Positions 6,709 to 12,198 of a DNA stretch of 12,198 nucleotides are shown piece by piece; position 1 is the stretch's first letter; each line of letters begins with the position of its first letter. The position numbers and the translations under genes are program-made. The notes under the pieces are model-generated. The model made no database searches, had not been told where the DNA came from, and worked only from the letters and a program-made list of their open reading frames with translations. The stretch is from Pontibacterium sp964228735 (GTDB lineage: Bacteria; Pseudomonadota; Gammaproteobacteria; Pseudomonadales; Balneatricaceae), in assembly GCF_964228735.1 (NCBI RefSeq), contig NZ_CAXRBQ010000001.1:1-12198 (forward strand), read 5' to 3'.

Positions 6709-7890
6709 TTACTGCATGCGGCAGCGACTTTCAGGTTTATCAAAGCCAAGGGTGTCCAGGTCGGTAACCGGGTGCAGGAACCCTTGCTGTGGCGACTGGG
6801 AAACCAGTGCACGTGGATGGATCAGTGGAATCGGCTGGCGTAGCTGACCGCTCCAGTCGCGGTAATTCAGCTTGCGGCCCTTAAAGGCGGCCAGCTGGAA
6901 TTTGTCTGACAGGATGTAACTGCGCAGGGCAGTGGCATCGTTGGTCTTAGTTTGGGTCACCGCCTCGGCGATGGAACGCACGCCAGCCCAGGCGGCGTAG
7001 TCTTTGCCTGTCATCCAGCGATTGGCGAGCTTGTCGAAGCGGCTCTGCAGCTGGGCCGCGCCCCATTGTTCAACTACACGGTGCCAGGTGACGGGCACCA
7101 GGCCCTGAGTACCGGCAATTGGGCGTGGGTACCAGGTGTTGTAGAGCAGGTATTCACCGAAGTCACCGCGCTCATCGGCTACGACCACTACGTCGTATTC
7201 GTCGGTCTGGGTGAACAGCGGAAGTTCGCCCTGCGCGGTGCGGCGCAGGTCGGTATCAAAGCTCCAGGCTTTTTCCTCGACGATCTCGGCGCCAAAGCGT
7301 TTAGCGGTGCGCTTCAACGCCGCGGCGTAGGCCTTGTCTTCCGGTTGATTGCCACTGATCAACAGCCACTCCTTCAGCCGTTTAGCGTTCAGCCATTGGC
7401 CCAGGGCATCGGTCAGCATGGAACGACTGGGCGTGGTGTGCAGCACGTTGTTCAGGCACACCTCGGTACGCAGCTCATCGGCCTGGGAACCGGCGTTAAA
7501 GATCAGTGCATCGGCACCCAGCGCTTCGGCCAACTGCTGCAGTTGTGCAGAGGGCATATTGGCCACAAACAGGCGCTGACCGTTGTCGTACAGCACCCGT
7601 GCTTCGGCCACGATCTGCTCCGGATCGTCGCTCAGTTTGCTGGTCAGTTGGTACTTCTGCTTCAGGAAGCGGCCGGTGGTGTTGCTGTCCTTGATACCCA
7701 GTTCGGCACCGTTCAAACCTGCATCCTCAGGTTCCGGTAGCACGTTGGAAAGAGCGGGTGGCCGCTCCGGCTGATACTGCAGGTAGGCAATATCGATAGT
7801 GAGTGGTTGCTTCGCTGCCAGTGCAGCAGAGCTGCTTAACAGCAGGGCGGAGCATGCAAGCTTGAGTGGGTTTTTCAGACGTTTGAGCAT
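6709..7890 (-). CDS. Periplasmic substrate-binding protein, PQQ alcohol dehydrogenase system
   Basis: This 393-residue protein starts with a signal peptide (MLKRLKN, then a hydrophobic stretch, cleavage near Ala-Leu-Ala at 23-25). The mature part begins with the strand LTIDIAYLQY and contains the segment AELGIKDSN. An alternating alpha/beta pattern with FVANMP, DALIFNAG, EWLLISG and YDVVVVADE follows, as in type I periplasmic binding proteins of the Leu/Ile/Val group. It matches the binding protein recalled from PQQ alcohol dehydrogenase clusters. The ATG at 7888-7890 is chosen because it directly precedes the signal peptide; the frame is open 108 codons further upstream, but that part has no domain. 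The ribosome binding site is weak (GAAG). It is the first gene of the minus-strand operon, facing the divergent regulatory region. Pairing a binding protein with an exporter-type permease is odd. Confidence 0.85.
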   Translation of the reverse strand: MLKRLKNPLKLACSALLLSSSAALAAKQPLTIDIAYLQYQPERPPALSNVLPEPEDAGLNGAELGIKDSNTTGRFLKQKYQLTSKLSDDPEQIVAEARVLYDNGQRLFVANMPSAQLQQLAEALGADALIFNAGSQADELRTEVCLNNVLHTTPSRSMLTDALGQWLNAKRLKEWLLISGNQPEDKAYAAALKRTAKRFGAEIVEEKAWSFDTDLRRTAQGELPLFTQTDEYDVVVVADERGDFGEYLLYNTWYPRPIAGTQGLVPVTWHRVVEQWGAAQLQSRFDKLANRWMTGKDYAAWAGVRSIAEAVTQTKTNDATALRSYILSDKFQLAAFKGRKLNYRDWSGQLRQPIPLIHPRALVSQSPQQGFLHPVTDLDTLGFDKPESRCRMQ

Positions 7891-8206
7891 AGTGATCTTC
7901 GTTGTAGTTGTTGTTATGTGATCAGGATAGGGGGGAAGCACAACTGGAGAAATATGAAGAAAGTACGAATCAATTAGTACCGAAGTACCATTTTTTAAAA
8001 CCGGTGGCTCTCTAGCATAAATAGGACCGGAGCCTGCAGTTGTTCCCTTTGTTGGTGTGTAGCTGACCGACCACGGTGTCCTGATGATGTAATGCGAAAT
8101 GTCCCTTCCAGTGATCAGGTCCTGCCGTAAACGGCGGTCAGTCGCAGCAGATAGGTCTGCAGGTTCCCCCAAAATTAGATCCACAGAATAAGAATCCGAG
8201 GTCGCT
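7891..8206. promoter_or_regulatory. Divergent intergenic region between the ABC operon and the sensor operon
   Basis: These 316 bases separate two oppositely directed operons and must hold both promoters. I see the AGTAC repeat cluster (7962-7988), an AT-rich block (ATTTTTTAAAA, 7989-7999) and a short palindrome GCCGT-aa-ACGGC within 8120-8140. A GAGG five bases before the ATG at 8207 is the ribosome binding site of the right-hand gene. No confident sigma-70 box pair is visible in either direction, as expected for activator-dependent promoters. The minus-strand frame crossing the region has no recognisable domain. Confidence 0.6.
7962..7988 (-). promoter_or_regulatory. Triple AGTAC repeat, candidate activator site for the ABC operon
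   Basis: AGTAC occurs at 7962-7966, 7976-7980 and 7984-7988. On the minus strand two copies read GGTACTTC and GGTACTAA, 8 bases apart, with a third 14 bases further on (CGTACTTT). The cluster lies 72-98 bases upstream of the binding-protein start. A weak -10-like CATATT (7951-7956) downstream would place the repeats over the -35 region. A NarL-type regulator is encoded nearby (10600-11259) and could bind here. This is inference from position and repetition. Confidence 0.35.
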
Positions 8207-8656
8207 ATGAGCATCCTGAAATCCCGTCTGATTAAACCCCTGATGATTGCCGGTGTTGCCGGTCTGATGACTGTTACTTCTGTTGCGCAGGCCGCAGGTG
8301 ACCTGACCCGTCGCCCACAAAAATTGCCGGACCTGGTGATGGGCAGCGACGAGAGTGATTACTACCTGTCCCAGAAAGAGTACGAGCTGGAAACCGGTAA
8401 AGCGTACAAGCTGGCGATTATCTCCAACGGCCAGAAAGAGTACGCGATGGTTGCGCCTGATTTCTTCGCATCCATTTTCCTGCGCAAAGTGGAAGCGGGA
8501 GGTATGGAGATCAAAGCGGTGAGCCTGACCGAGCTGGAATTCGAAGATGCAGCGGAAGCAGAGATCTACTTCGTACCGGTTAAGCCAGGTGAGTTCGAGT
8601 TCGAGATGGAAGGCCTGCAAGGCAAAGGCATGGTCGGTGTGTTTAAGGTGAAGTAA
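8207..8656 (+). CDS. Periplasmic cupredoxin-like protein without His or Cys
   Basis: This 149-residue protein has a signal peptide (hydrophobic 8-27, cleavage near Ala-Gln-Ala at 27-29), so the mature form is about 120 residues and periplasmic. The C-terminal pattern IYFVPVKPGEFEFE-MEGL-GKGMVGVFKV resembles the last strands of cupredoxins, where the loop normally carries Cys, His and Met copper ligands. Here the Cys position is Met, no His follows, and the whole protein contains neither His nor Cys. A standard type 1 copper site is therefore impossible. It may have kept the fold for binding another partner, such as the sensor kinase. The middle part (YAMVAPDFFASIFLRKVEAGG) is well formed but I do not recognise it. 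The ATG has GAGG five bases upstream. It is the first gene of the plus-strand sensor operon, 40 bases before the next. Confidence 0.6.
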   Translation: MSILKSRLIKPLMIAGVAGLMTVTSVAQAAGDLTRRPQKLPDLVMGSDESDYYLSQKEYELETGKAYKLAIISNGQKEYAMVAPDFFASIFLRKVEAGGMEIKAVSLTELEFEDAAEAEIYFVPVKPGEFEFEMEGLQGKGMVGVFKVK

Positions 8657-8696
8657 GTACCTTCCATTCTTAGTTGAACCTGAGAGGAGTGAGAGA

Positions 8697-9290
8697 ATGG
8701 CTGGCCGTTACTGGACGTTGATTGGCACTGTTTCACTCATCGGACTTCTCTCAGGACTGGCTCCAACAGTCTGGGCGGACGGACAATCCGTCAGTGATCT
8801 AGCGCCACGGCAGATCACTTTACAGGCTGAGAATGGCGAGCAACTGACCATCGGCCAGTTGCTGCTTTCGCCATCCGAAAAAGGCTATCGCGCCGAAGTG
8901 AAAATGGACGATGACGTCTACGGGGACTATTTCCTCTCGATGCGCCCGTTCAAATGTCTGGAGAGTGAGAAACAGCTGCTCTGCCACCTACCGTATCCCT
9001 ATCAGAATGCCCAGCAGATCAGGCCTGATGACCTGATCGATCTGGAATACCAATTTTTGTTCATCCGCAAAGTCCCGACCGATTACGGTATCAATCCGTG
9101 GTTTGGCGTGTACTACAAGCTGCAGTGGGAAAACCCTCCCCACGGACCGATTACCGGTCAGTTGCATGAAACTAACATGGATATTCTGGCTGCACCGCCG
9201 GAAGATCCGACCACCAAACCGATCACCGCCGATGAGCTTTACGAAGCCGATCTGGCTGAGCATTGGTTGCCCACCCTGATAATCAGGTAA
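8697..9290 (+). CDS. Periplasmic protein of unknown function, upstream of sensor kinase
   Basis: I do not recognise this 197-residue protein. It has an N-terminal signal peptide (hydrophobic 7-26, cleavage after Val-Trp-Ala at 27), so it should be periplasmic. The mature part holds two cysteines, Cys87 in RPFKC and Cys96 in LLCHLPYPY, close enough for a disulfide. Aromatic, proline-rich segments follow (YPYQN, NPWFGVYYKLQWENPPHGP). No membrane segment follows the signal. The ATG at 8697 is preceded by AGGAG with good spacing. Its stop lies only four bases before the TTG start of the histidine kinase, so translation is probably coupled. A role as periplasmic partner or ligand-binding subunit of that kinase is a reasonable guess, not shown by sequence. 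Confidence 0.75.
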   Translation: MAGRYWTLIGTVSLIGLLSGLAPTVWADGQSVSDLAPRQITLQAENGEQLTIGQLLLSPSEKGYRAEVKMDDDVYGDYFLSMRPFKCLESEKQLLCHLPYPYQNAQQIRPDDLIDLEYQFLFIRKVPTDYGINPWFGVYYKLQWENPPHGPITGQLHETNMDILAAPPEDPTTKPITADELYEADLAEHWLPTLIIR

Positions 9291-9294
9291 TCCC

Positions 9295-10569
9295 TTGAAA
9301 GCCTTACTGCGCCTGAACTTTCTGGTCAGCATTGTTTTCGTGCTGGCCTTTATCCTGACCCTGTTTGGCCTGATCCGGCAGGGTGAAAAAGATATCGAGC
9401 GGGAGATTGGTGCGAGCATTCACTTCGTCGAGCAGATGATCGAAGCGGCGGAGTTTGATCCGACCCGTCTGCAGCCGTTGCTGAACGGCAGCACCCGCCA
9501 TATTCGTTTTTACCTCAATAAACTGCCTGATCGGGAAACCGATGAAGAAGAGGTCCCGGAATGGTTCTCTGATCTGCTAAAACCGAGCGGGGCTTATGCT
9601 GCCCGTCCATGGCGGTATCCACTCAATAGCGGCGAGCTGCTTTACGTGGTGGCGATGCCGGACGATGAGATCGACGAGGTATGGGAGTCGGCACTGATGC
9701 TGGCCAGTCTGTTCCTCGGTGGTGCCGTGTTGTCCAACCTGATGATCTTCTGGGGTGTGCGTCAGGGCCTAAAACCGATCGGTCATATGCTGGTGGCCCT
9801 GGAGCAAGGTCAAAAGCAGGGTAAAGGCGGACGATTCCGTGCCAACCTGCAGCAATATTCTTCACCGGAAACCGAAAGGCTGGCGGGGCATTTCAACCGG
9901 ATGGCTGATGCTCTGGAGAAGGAACAGCACGGCAACCGTCAGCTCACCCGTCAGCTGATGGAGCTGCAGGAATCCGAACGCACCCGACTTGCACATACCT
10001 TGCACGATGACCTGGGACAGTACCTGACCGGTATACGTGCGCAGGCCTATATGATCCGCCAAGCCGCTAATCAACAAGCGGTGGTGGAACTGACTGCTGA
10101 CCGGATTGTGGGCCACTGCGATGAGATGCAGGCCAGCTTCCGAAGCCTGATCCGTGACCTGCATCCGGTGATCCTGCATCAACTGGGGCTGCGTGATGCC
10201 TTGCTCAATCTGGCTGAACAGTGGCAAGAGAGTAGCGGCGTTGAGGTGCAGATTAACCTTGGTGAAGGCCTGCCCGAATTAAGTGAAGAACGGGCGGGCC
10301 ATCTGTACCGCCTGGTGCAGGAGGCTCTGCACAACATTACCCGTCACGCCCAGGCTTCCCTGACCGAGTTCTCGTTACGTTGTGCAGGTGGTCAGCTGCA
10401 ATTGCAGGTGGTGGATAACGGCTGTGGCCTAATGCCCGACTCGGTGCCGGGGATTGGTATGCGCTCGATGCACGAGCGTGCCCGCTATCTGGGTGGTGTA
10501 TTGCAGCTCGAATCGGTGTCCGGTGGTGGCACCAAAATTTCTCTTAATATGCCCCTGAAAGCTCAGTGA
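9295..10569 (+). CDS. Membrane sensor histidine kinase, NarX/HisKA_3 type
   Basis: This 424-residue inner-membrane kinase has TM helix 1 at about 8-28, a periplasmic sensing segment of about 100 residues, and TM helix 2 at about 132-155. A HAMP-like linker (about 156-215, with FNRMADALE) and a HisKA_3 dimerisation domain follow. The phospho-accepting His237 lies in LHDDLGQ (236-242). The HATPase domain has the N box QEALHNITRHA (Asn347), the G1 box DNGCG (374-378) and the G2 box GIGM (386-389). All key residues are present. It starts at TTG 9295, with AGGT six bases upstream, four bases after the preceding stop. It should phosphorylate the response regulator 30 bases downstream. Similar kinases control quinoprotein ethanol or phenylethanol dehydrogenases in Pseudomonas (exa/ped), which suggests the same role. 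The signal is unknown. Confidence 0.88.
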   Translation: MKALLRLNFLVSIVFVLAFILTLFGLIRQGEKDIEREIGASIHFVEQMIEAAEFDPTRLQPLLNGSTRHIRFYLNKLPDRETDEEEVPEWFSDLLKPSGAYAARPWRYPLNSGELLYVVAMPDDEIDEVWESALMLASLFLGGAVLSNLMIFWGVRQGLKPIGHMLVALEQGQKQGKGGRFRANLQQYSSPETERLAGHFNRMADALEKEQHGNRQLTRQLMELQESERTRLAHTLHDDLGQYLTGIRAQAYMIRQAANQQAVVELTADRIVGHCDEMQASFRSLIRDLHPVILHQLGLRDALLNLAEQWQESSGVEVQINLGEGLPELSEERAGHLYRLVQEALHNITRHAQASLTEFSLRCAGGQLQLQVVDNGCGLMPDSVPGIGMRSMHERARYLGGVLQLESVSGGGTKISLNMPLKAQ

Positions 10570-10599
10570 ATAAGTCAGCCCAATGAAAAAGGAGACGCC

Positions 10600-11259
10600 G
10601 TGAAAATTCTGATTACCGATGACCACGCCGTGGTGCGACAGGGCTACGCCAGTTTGCTGTCTGTTTTGCTGGACCCTTGTGAAGTGATAGAGGCAGGCAG
10701 TGGTGAAGAGGTTTGCACCAAAGTGACTGAACAGTCTGTGGATATGCTGATTCTGGATATCAATCTGCCAGGCATCAGCGGTATTGAGGCAGCGCGTCGA
10801 ATCCTTAAACGCGATCCTGACGCACGCATCCTGTTCTTCAGCATGTACGACGAGATGCCGATGGTGCAGCAGGCACTGGATACCGGAGCGTTGGGGTACA
10901 TCACCAAGAGCAGTTCGCCTGAAGTATTGATCGAGGCGGTACGGAAGGTGGCGGCGGGGCAGATCTACGTTGAACATGACCTGGCGATGCGCTTGGCCAT
11001 GCGCCAGCAGCCGCGTAATCAATCGCACCAGCGTTTGCAGGATATGACGCAACGCGAGTTTGAGGTGTTTGTAATGCTGGCCCGTGGTTTCAGTGTGAAA
11101 GCGGTAGCTGAGCAGCTGTGTATCAGTGCAAAAACTGTGTCTAATTACACCGCAATGCTGAAGAGTAAGCTGGAAGTGGATTCCACCACCGAGCTGGTGC
11201 ACCTGGCGATTGAGGCGGGTGTGCTGAAGGTGGGGCTCGAAGGTGGTGTAGAGAGCTAA
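10600..11259 (+). CDS. NarL/FixJ-type response regulator (ExaE/AgmR-like)
   Basis: This 219-residue regulator starts at a GTG (10600) with AAGGAG five bases upstream. The receiver domain (1 to about 120) has the acidic pair Asp7-Asp8, phosphorylation site Asp53 in LILDINLPG, switch Ser81 and Lys103 in YITKSS, all as expected. The LuxR-type DNA-binding domain (about 148-210) shows LTQREFEV-like MTQREFEVFVMLARG, then the helix-turn-helix AVAEQLCISAKTVSNYTAMLKSKL written here over residues 169-192. It is the partner of the kinase upstream, in the same operon. Regulators of this kind activate quinoprotein alcohol dehydrogenase genes in Pseudomonas; the likely local target is the divergent ABC operon. 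The gene ends 75 bases from the convergent pentapeptide gene. A T6 run (11324-11329) lies between, but I see no proper terminator stem. Confidence 0.9.
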   Translation: MKILITDDHAVVRQGYASLLSVLLDPCEVIEAGSGEEVCTKVTEQSVDMLILDINLPGISGIEAARRILKRDPDARILFFSMYDEMPMVQQALDTGALGYITKSSSPEVLIEAVRKVAAGQIYVEHDLAMRLAMRQQPRNQSHQRLQDMTQREFEVFVMLARGFSVKAVAEQLCISAKTVSNYTAMLKSKLEVDSTTELVHLAIEAGVLKVGLEGGVES

Positions 11260-11334
11260 AAATGGCGCAGACCGGGAGAACCGAAATCCAAGTCCACGCC
11301 TAAACGGGAAACAACGAACTTAGTTTTTTCAACC

Positions 11335-11985
11335 TTACCAGGGCACCTGCCAGTCCACGGGGCAGTTGGTGCAGCCTTCCATATTTACATCCATAAAGTT
11401 GGCGTAGTGCTTACGGGTGCCGGTGAAATCGGCGTTCTCGAAGTTGCTGTCGCTCATCTTCGCTTCCTGCAGATTGGCGTTCACCAGGCTAGCGCCTTTC
11501 AGATCCACCTTGGTGGCCCAAGCCATCTCCAGATTGATTGCACGCATATTGGCGTTGTGGAAGCGCGCCTTGGATACACGGGCAAACTCCAGGTTCGCAC
11601 CGTGCAGATTGGCGTTGCTGAAGTCGGCTACCTGGCCAAACAGAGCCCAGGCATTGATCGATTCAAGGTTGGCGCTACGCAGGCTCGCACCGCGCAGGTT
11701 GGCATGGCGTAGATCGGCACGGGCCAGATCAGCGTTATCCAGTTTTGCTTTGCTCAGATCCGCATTTTTCAGCGTGCTGTGGCGCAGGATGGCACCGCGC
11801 AGGTCTGCTCCGGCCAGTTTGGCGCCGCTCAGGTCGATGTTGCTCAGGTCAGCGCCGCGCAGGTCAACACCGTTGCATTCGGTTTTCGGGACCAGCTGGC
11901 AGCCGTTGATGGTTGGAATGTCGTCACTGGCGATTGCAGATGTACTGAGTATCAACGCAGGTAGTAAGTAGCAGAGCTTTTTCAT
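11335..11985 (-). CDS. Exported pentapeptide-repeat protein
   Basis: This 216-residue protein has a signal peptide (MKKLCYLLPALILSTSAIA, cleavage after residue 19). About 30 tandem pentapeptides of the A(D/N)Lxx type follow, from about residue 40 to 195. They form a right-handed square beta-helix, with one irregular stretch around SINAWALFGQVADF. The mature protein has Cys29 and Cys37 before the repeats and Cys205-x-x-Cys208 after them, near the end PVDWQVPW, so both ends may be capped by disulfides. Most pentapeptide proteins are cytoplasmic, so export is notable. From memory, a pentapeptide protein also occurs in the Pseudomonas ped cluster beside its regulator genes. Its function is unknown; a scaffold for periplasmic redox proteins is possible. 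GGAG lies six bases before the ATG. Confidence 0.88.
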   Translation of the reverse strand: MKKLCYLLPALILSTSAIASDDIPTINGCQLVPKTECNGVDLRGADLSNIDLSGAKLAGADLRGAILRHSTLKNADLSKAKLDNADLARADLRHANLRGASLRSANLESINAWALFGQVADFSNANLHGANLEFARVSKARFHNANMRAINLEMAWATKVDLKGASLVNANLQEAKMSDSNFENADFTGTRKHYANFMDVNMEGCTNCPVDWQVPW

Positions 11986-11998
11986 GATGAACTCCGGG

Positions 11999-12022
11999 AA
12001 AAAGAGGCCCAGCGTGTGGGCC
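11999..12022 (-). terminator. Rho-independent terminator in front of the pentapeptide gene
   Basis: Read on the minus strand, GGCCCA (12022-12017) pairs perfectly with TGGGCC (12011-12006) around the loop CACGC, followed by TCTTTTT (12005-11999). This is a proper intrinsic terminator. It would end transcription of a minus-strand gene lying beyond the right edge, or act as an attenuator in the leader of the pentapeptide gene, whose ribosome binding site begins a few bases later. Confidence 0.7.
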
Positions 12023-12086
12023 TTAATCAGCGATGATGGTTTGCCTATGGGGTAGGCAGGACCGGCGAGCGAGAAGGCGGTTAATT

Positions 12087-12116
12087 CCTGTCGCCCTCAG
12101 AGAGGGCAGCTACAGG
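12087..12116. repeat. Imperfect hairpin, possibly REP-like
   Basis: CCTGT (12087-12091) pairs with ACAGG (12112-12116) and GCCCTC (12093-12098) pairs with GAGGGC (12102-12107) around the loop AGA, with a small internal loop. The outline recalls REP-type palindromes, but only one copy is present in the window. Confidence 0.35.
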
Positions 12117-12141
12117 GATTGGTGCGAGACTGGAGCTAGTG

Positions 12142-12198
12142 AGATCGGAAGAGCGTCGTGTAGGGAAAGAGTGTTGCGCTCTGTGTAGATCTCGGTGG
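12142..12198. other. Illumina TruSeq adapter with index, assembly artefact
   Basis: From AGATCGGAAGAGCGTCGTGT at 12142 the sequence matches the Illumina universal (read 2 side) adapter for 33 bases, to 12174. An 8-base index-like block, TGCGCTCT (12175-12182), follows, then GTGTAGATCTCGGTGG (12183-12198), the flow-cell side of the same adapter. This is the dual-index adapter layout. These 57 bases are not genomic and should be trimmed; the true contig end is at or before 12141. Confidence 0.97.

Noticed and set aside
5983..6843. Long plus-strand open frame (286 codons) opposite the beta-propeller gene
   Set aside because: It mirrors the repeats of the beta-propeller on the other strand; its composition (many Val, Gly, His) is that of a reverse-complement shadow.
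7891..8214. Upstream extension of the binding-protein frame by 108 codons
   Set aside because: The signal peptide starts exactly at the ATG at 7890, and the extension has no domain and would overlap the divergent gene.
10429..11202. Long minus-strand open frame (257 codons) across the response regulator gene
   Set aside because: It is fully antisense to a clear NarL-type regulator, rich in His and Gln as expected of a shadow frame, and shows no domain or ribosome binding site.
11260..11334. Bidirectional terminator between the convergent regulator and pentapeptide genes
   Set aside because: There is a T6 run at 11324-11329 but no stem of useful length or G+C content before it on either strand.
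11407..11971. Plus-strand open frames with repetitive Arg/Ala/Leu or Val/Gln/Ile translations
   Set aside because: The repetition is the antisense image of the pentapeptide repeats, not separate proteins.
1..12198. CRISPR array, tRNA or rRNA genes
   Set aside because: No regularly spaced identical repeats, no tRNA cloverleaf with a T-loop signature, and no rRNA segment were seen.

Overview
The window looks like a fragment of a Gammaproteobacterium, probably of a Pseudomonas/Oceanospirillales type, with G+C near the mid-50s by eye over most of its length. That placement rests on the gene content: a quinoprotein (PQQ) alcohol-oxidation accessory cluster, a YcgR-like PilZ protein and a SigZ-type sigma factor. 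No rRNA, tRNA or other species-level marker is present. The window is probably a whole assembly contig. Its left edge cuts through a transposase, and its last 57 bases (12142-12198) are Illumina adapter with a sample index, not genome.

Left part (1-1849), accessory DNA: the N-terminal end of an IS1380-like transposase (minus strand), then an AT-rich Mrr-like restriction nuclease gene (minus, 321-1370). The nuclease is interrupted by a single in-frame TAA while the reading frame stays open for 234 more codons. A gene-free stretch follows (1371-1849). It holds a 108-nt extended hairpin, a perfect 12-bp hairpin, an 18-bp palindrome and a stem-loop that hides the ribosome binding site of the next gene.

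Middle-left (1850-3925): a glutathione S-transferase with a cysteine-rich tail, a SigZ-like ECF sigma factor that also ends in cysteines (both plus), and a convergent PilZ/YcgR-like c-di-GMP receptor (minus).

Main region (4118-11985): a PQQ-alcohol-dehydrogenase-associated system. Four minus-strand genes, transcribed from 7890 down to 4118, encode a periplasmic binding protein, a seven-bladed YVTN beta-propeller protein, an ABC ATPase and an ABC-2 type permease of the PedC family. Divergently, four plus-strand genes (8207-11259) encode a cupredoxin-like periplasmic protein lacking His and Cys, an unrecognised periplasmic protein, a membrane histidine kinase and a NarL-type response regulator. 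An exported pentapeptide-repeat protein (11335-11985, minus) converges on them. The layout resembles the accessory part of the Pseudomonas exa/ped ethanol and phenylethanol oxidation clusters. The quinoprotein dehydrogenase and its cytochrome are not in the window and may lie beyond the broken right end.

Working model (inference): the kinase/regulator pair, possibly helped by the two small periplasmic proteins, senses an alcohol-related or redox signal in the periplasm. It may switch on the divergent ABC/beta-propeller operon through the AGTAC-repeat region at 7962-7988.
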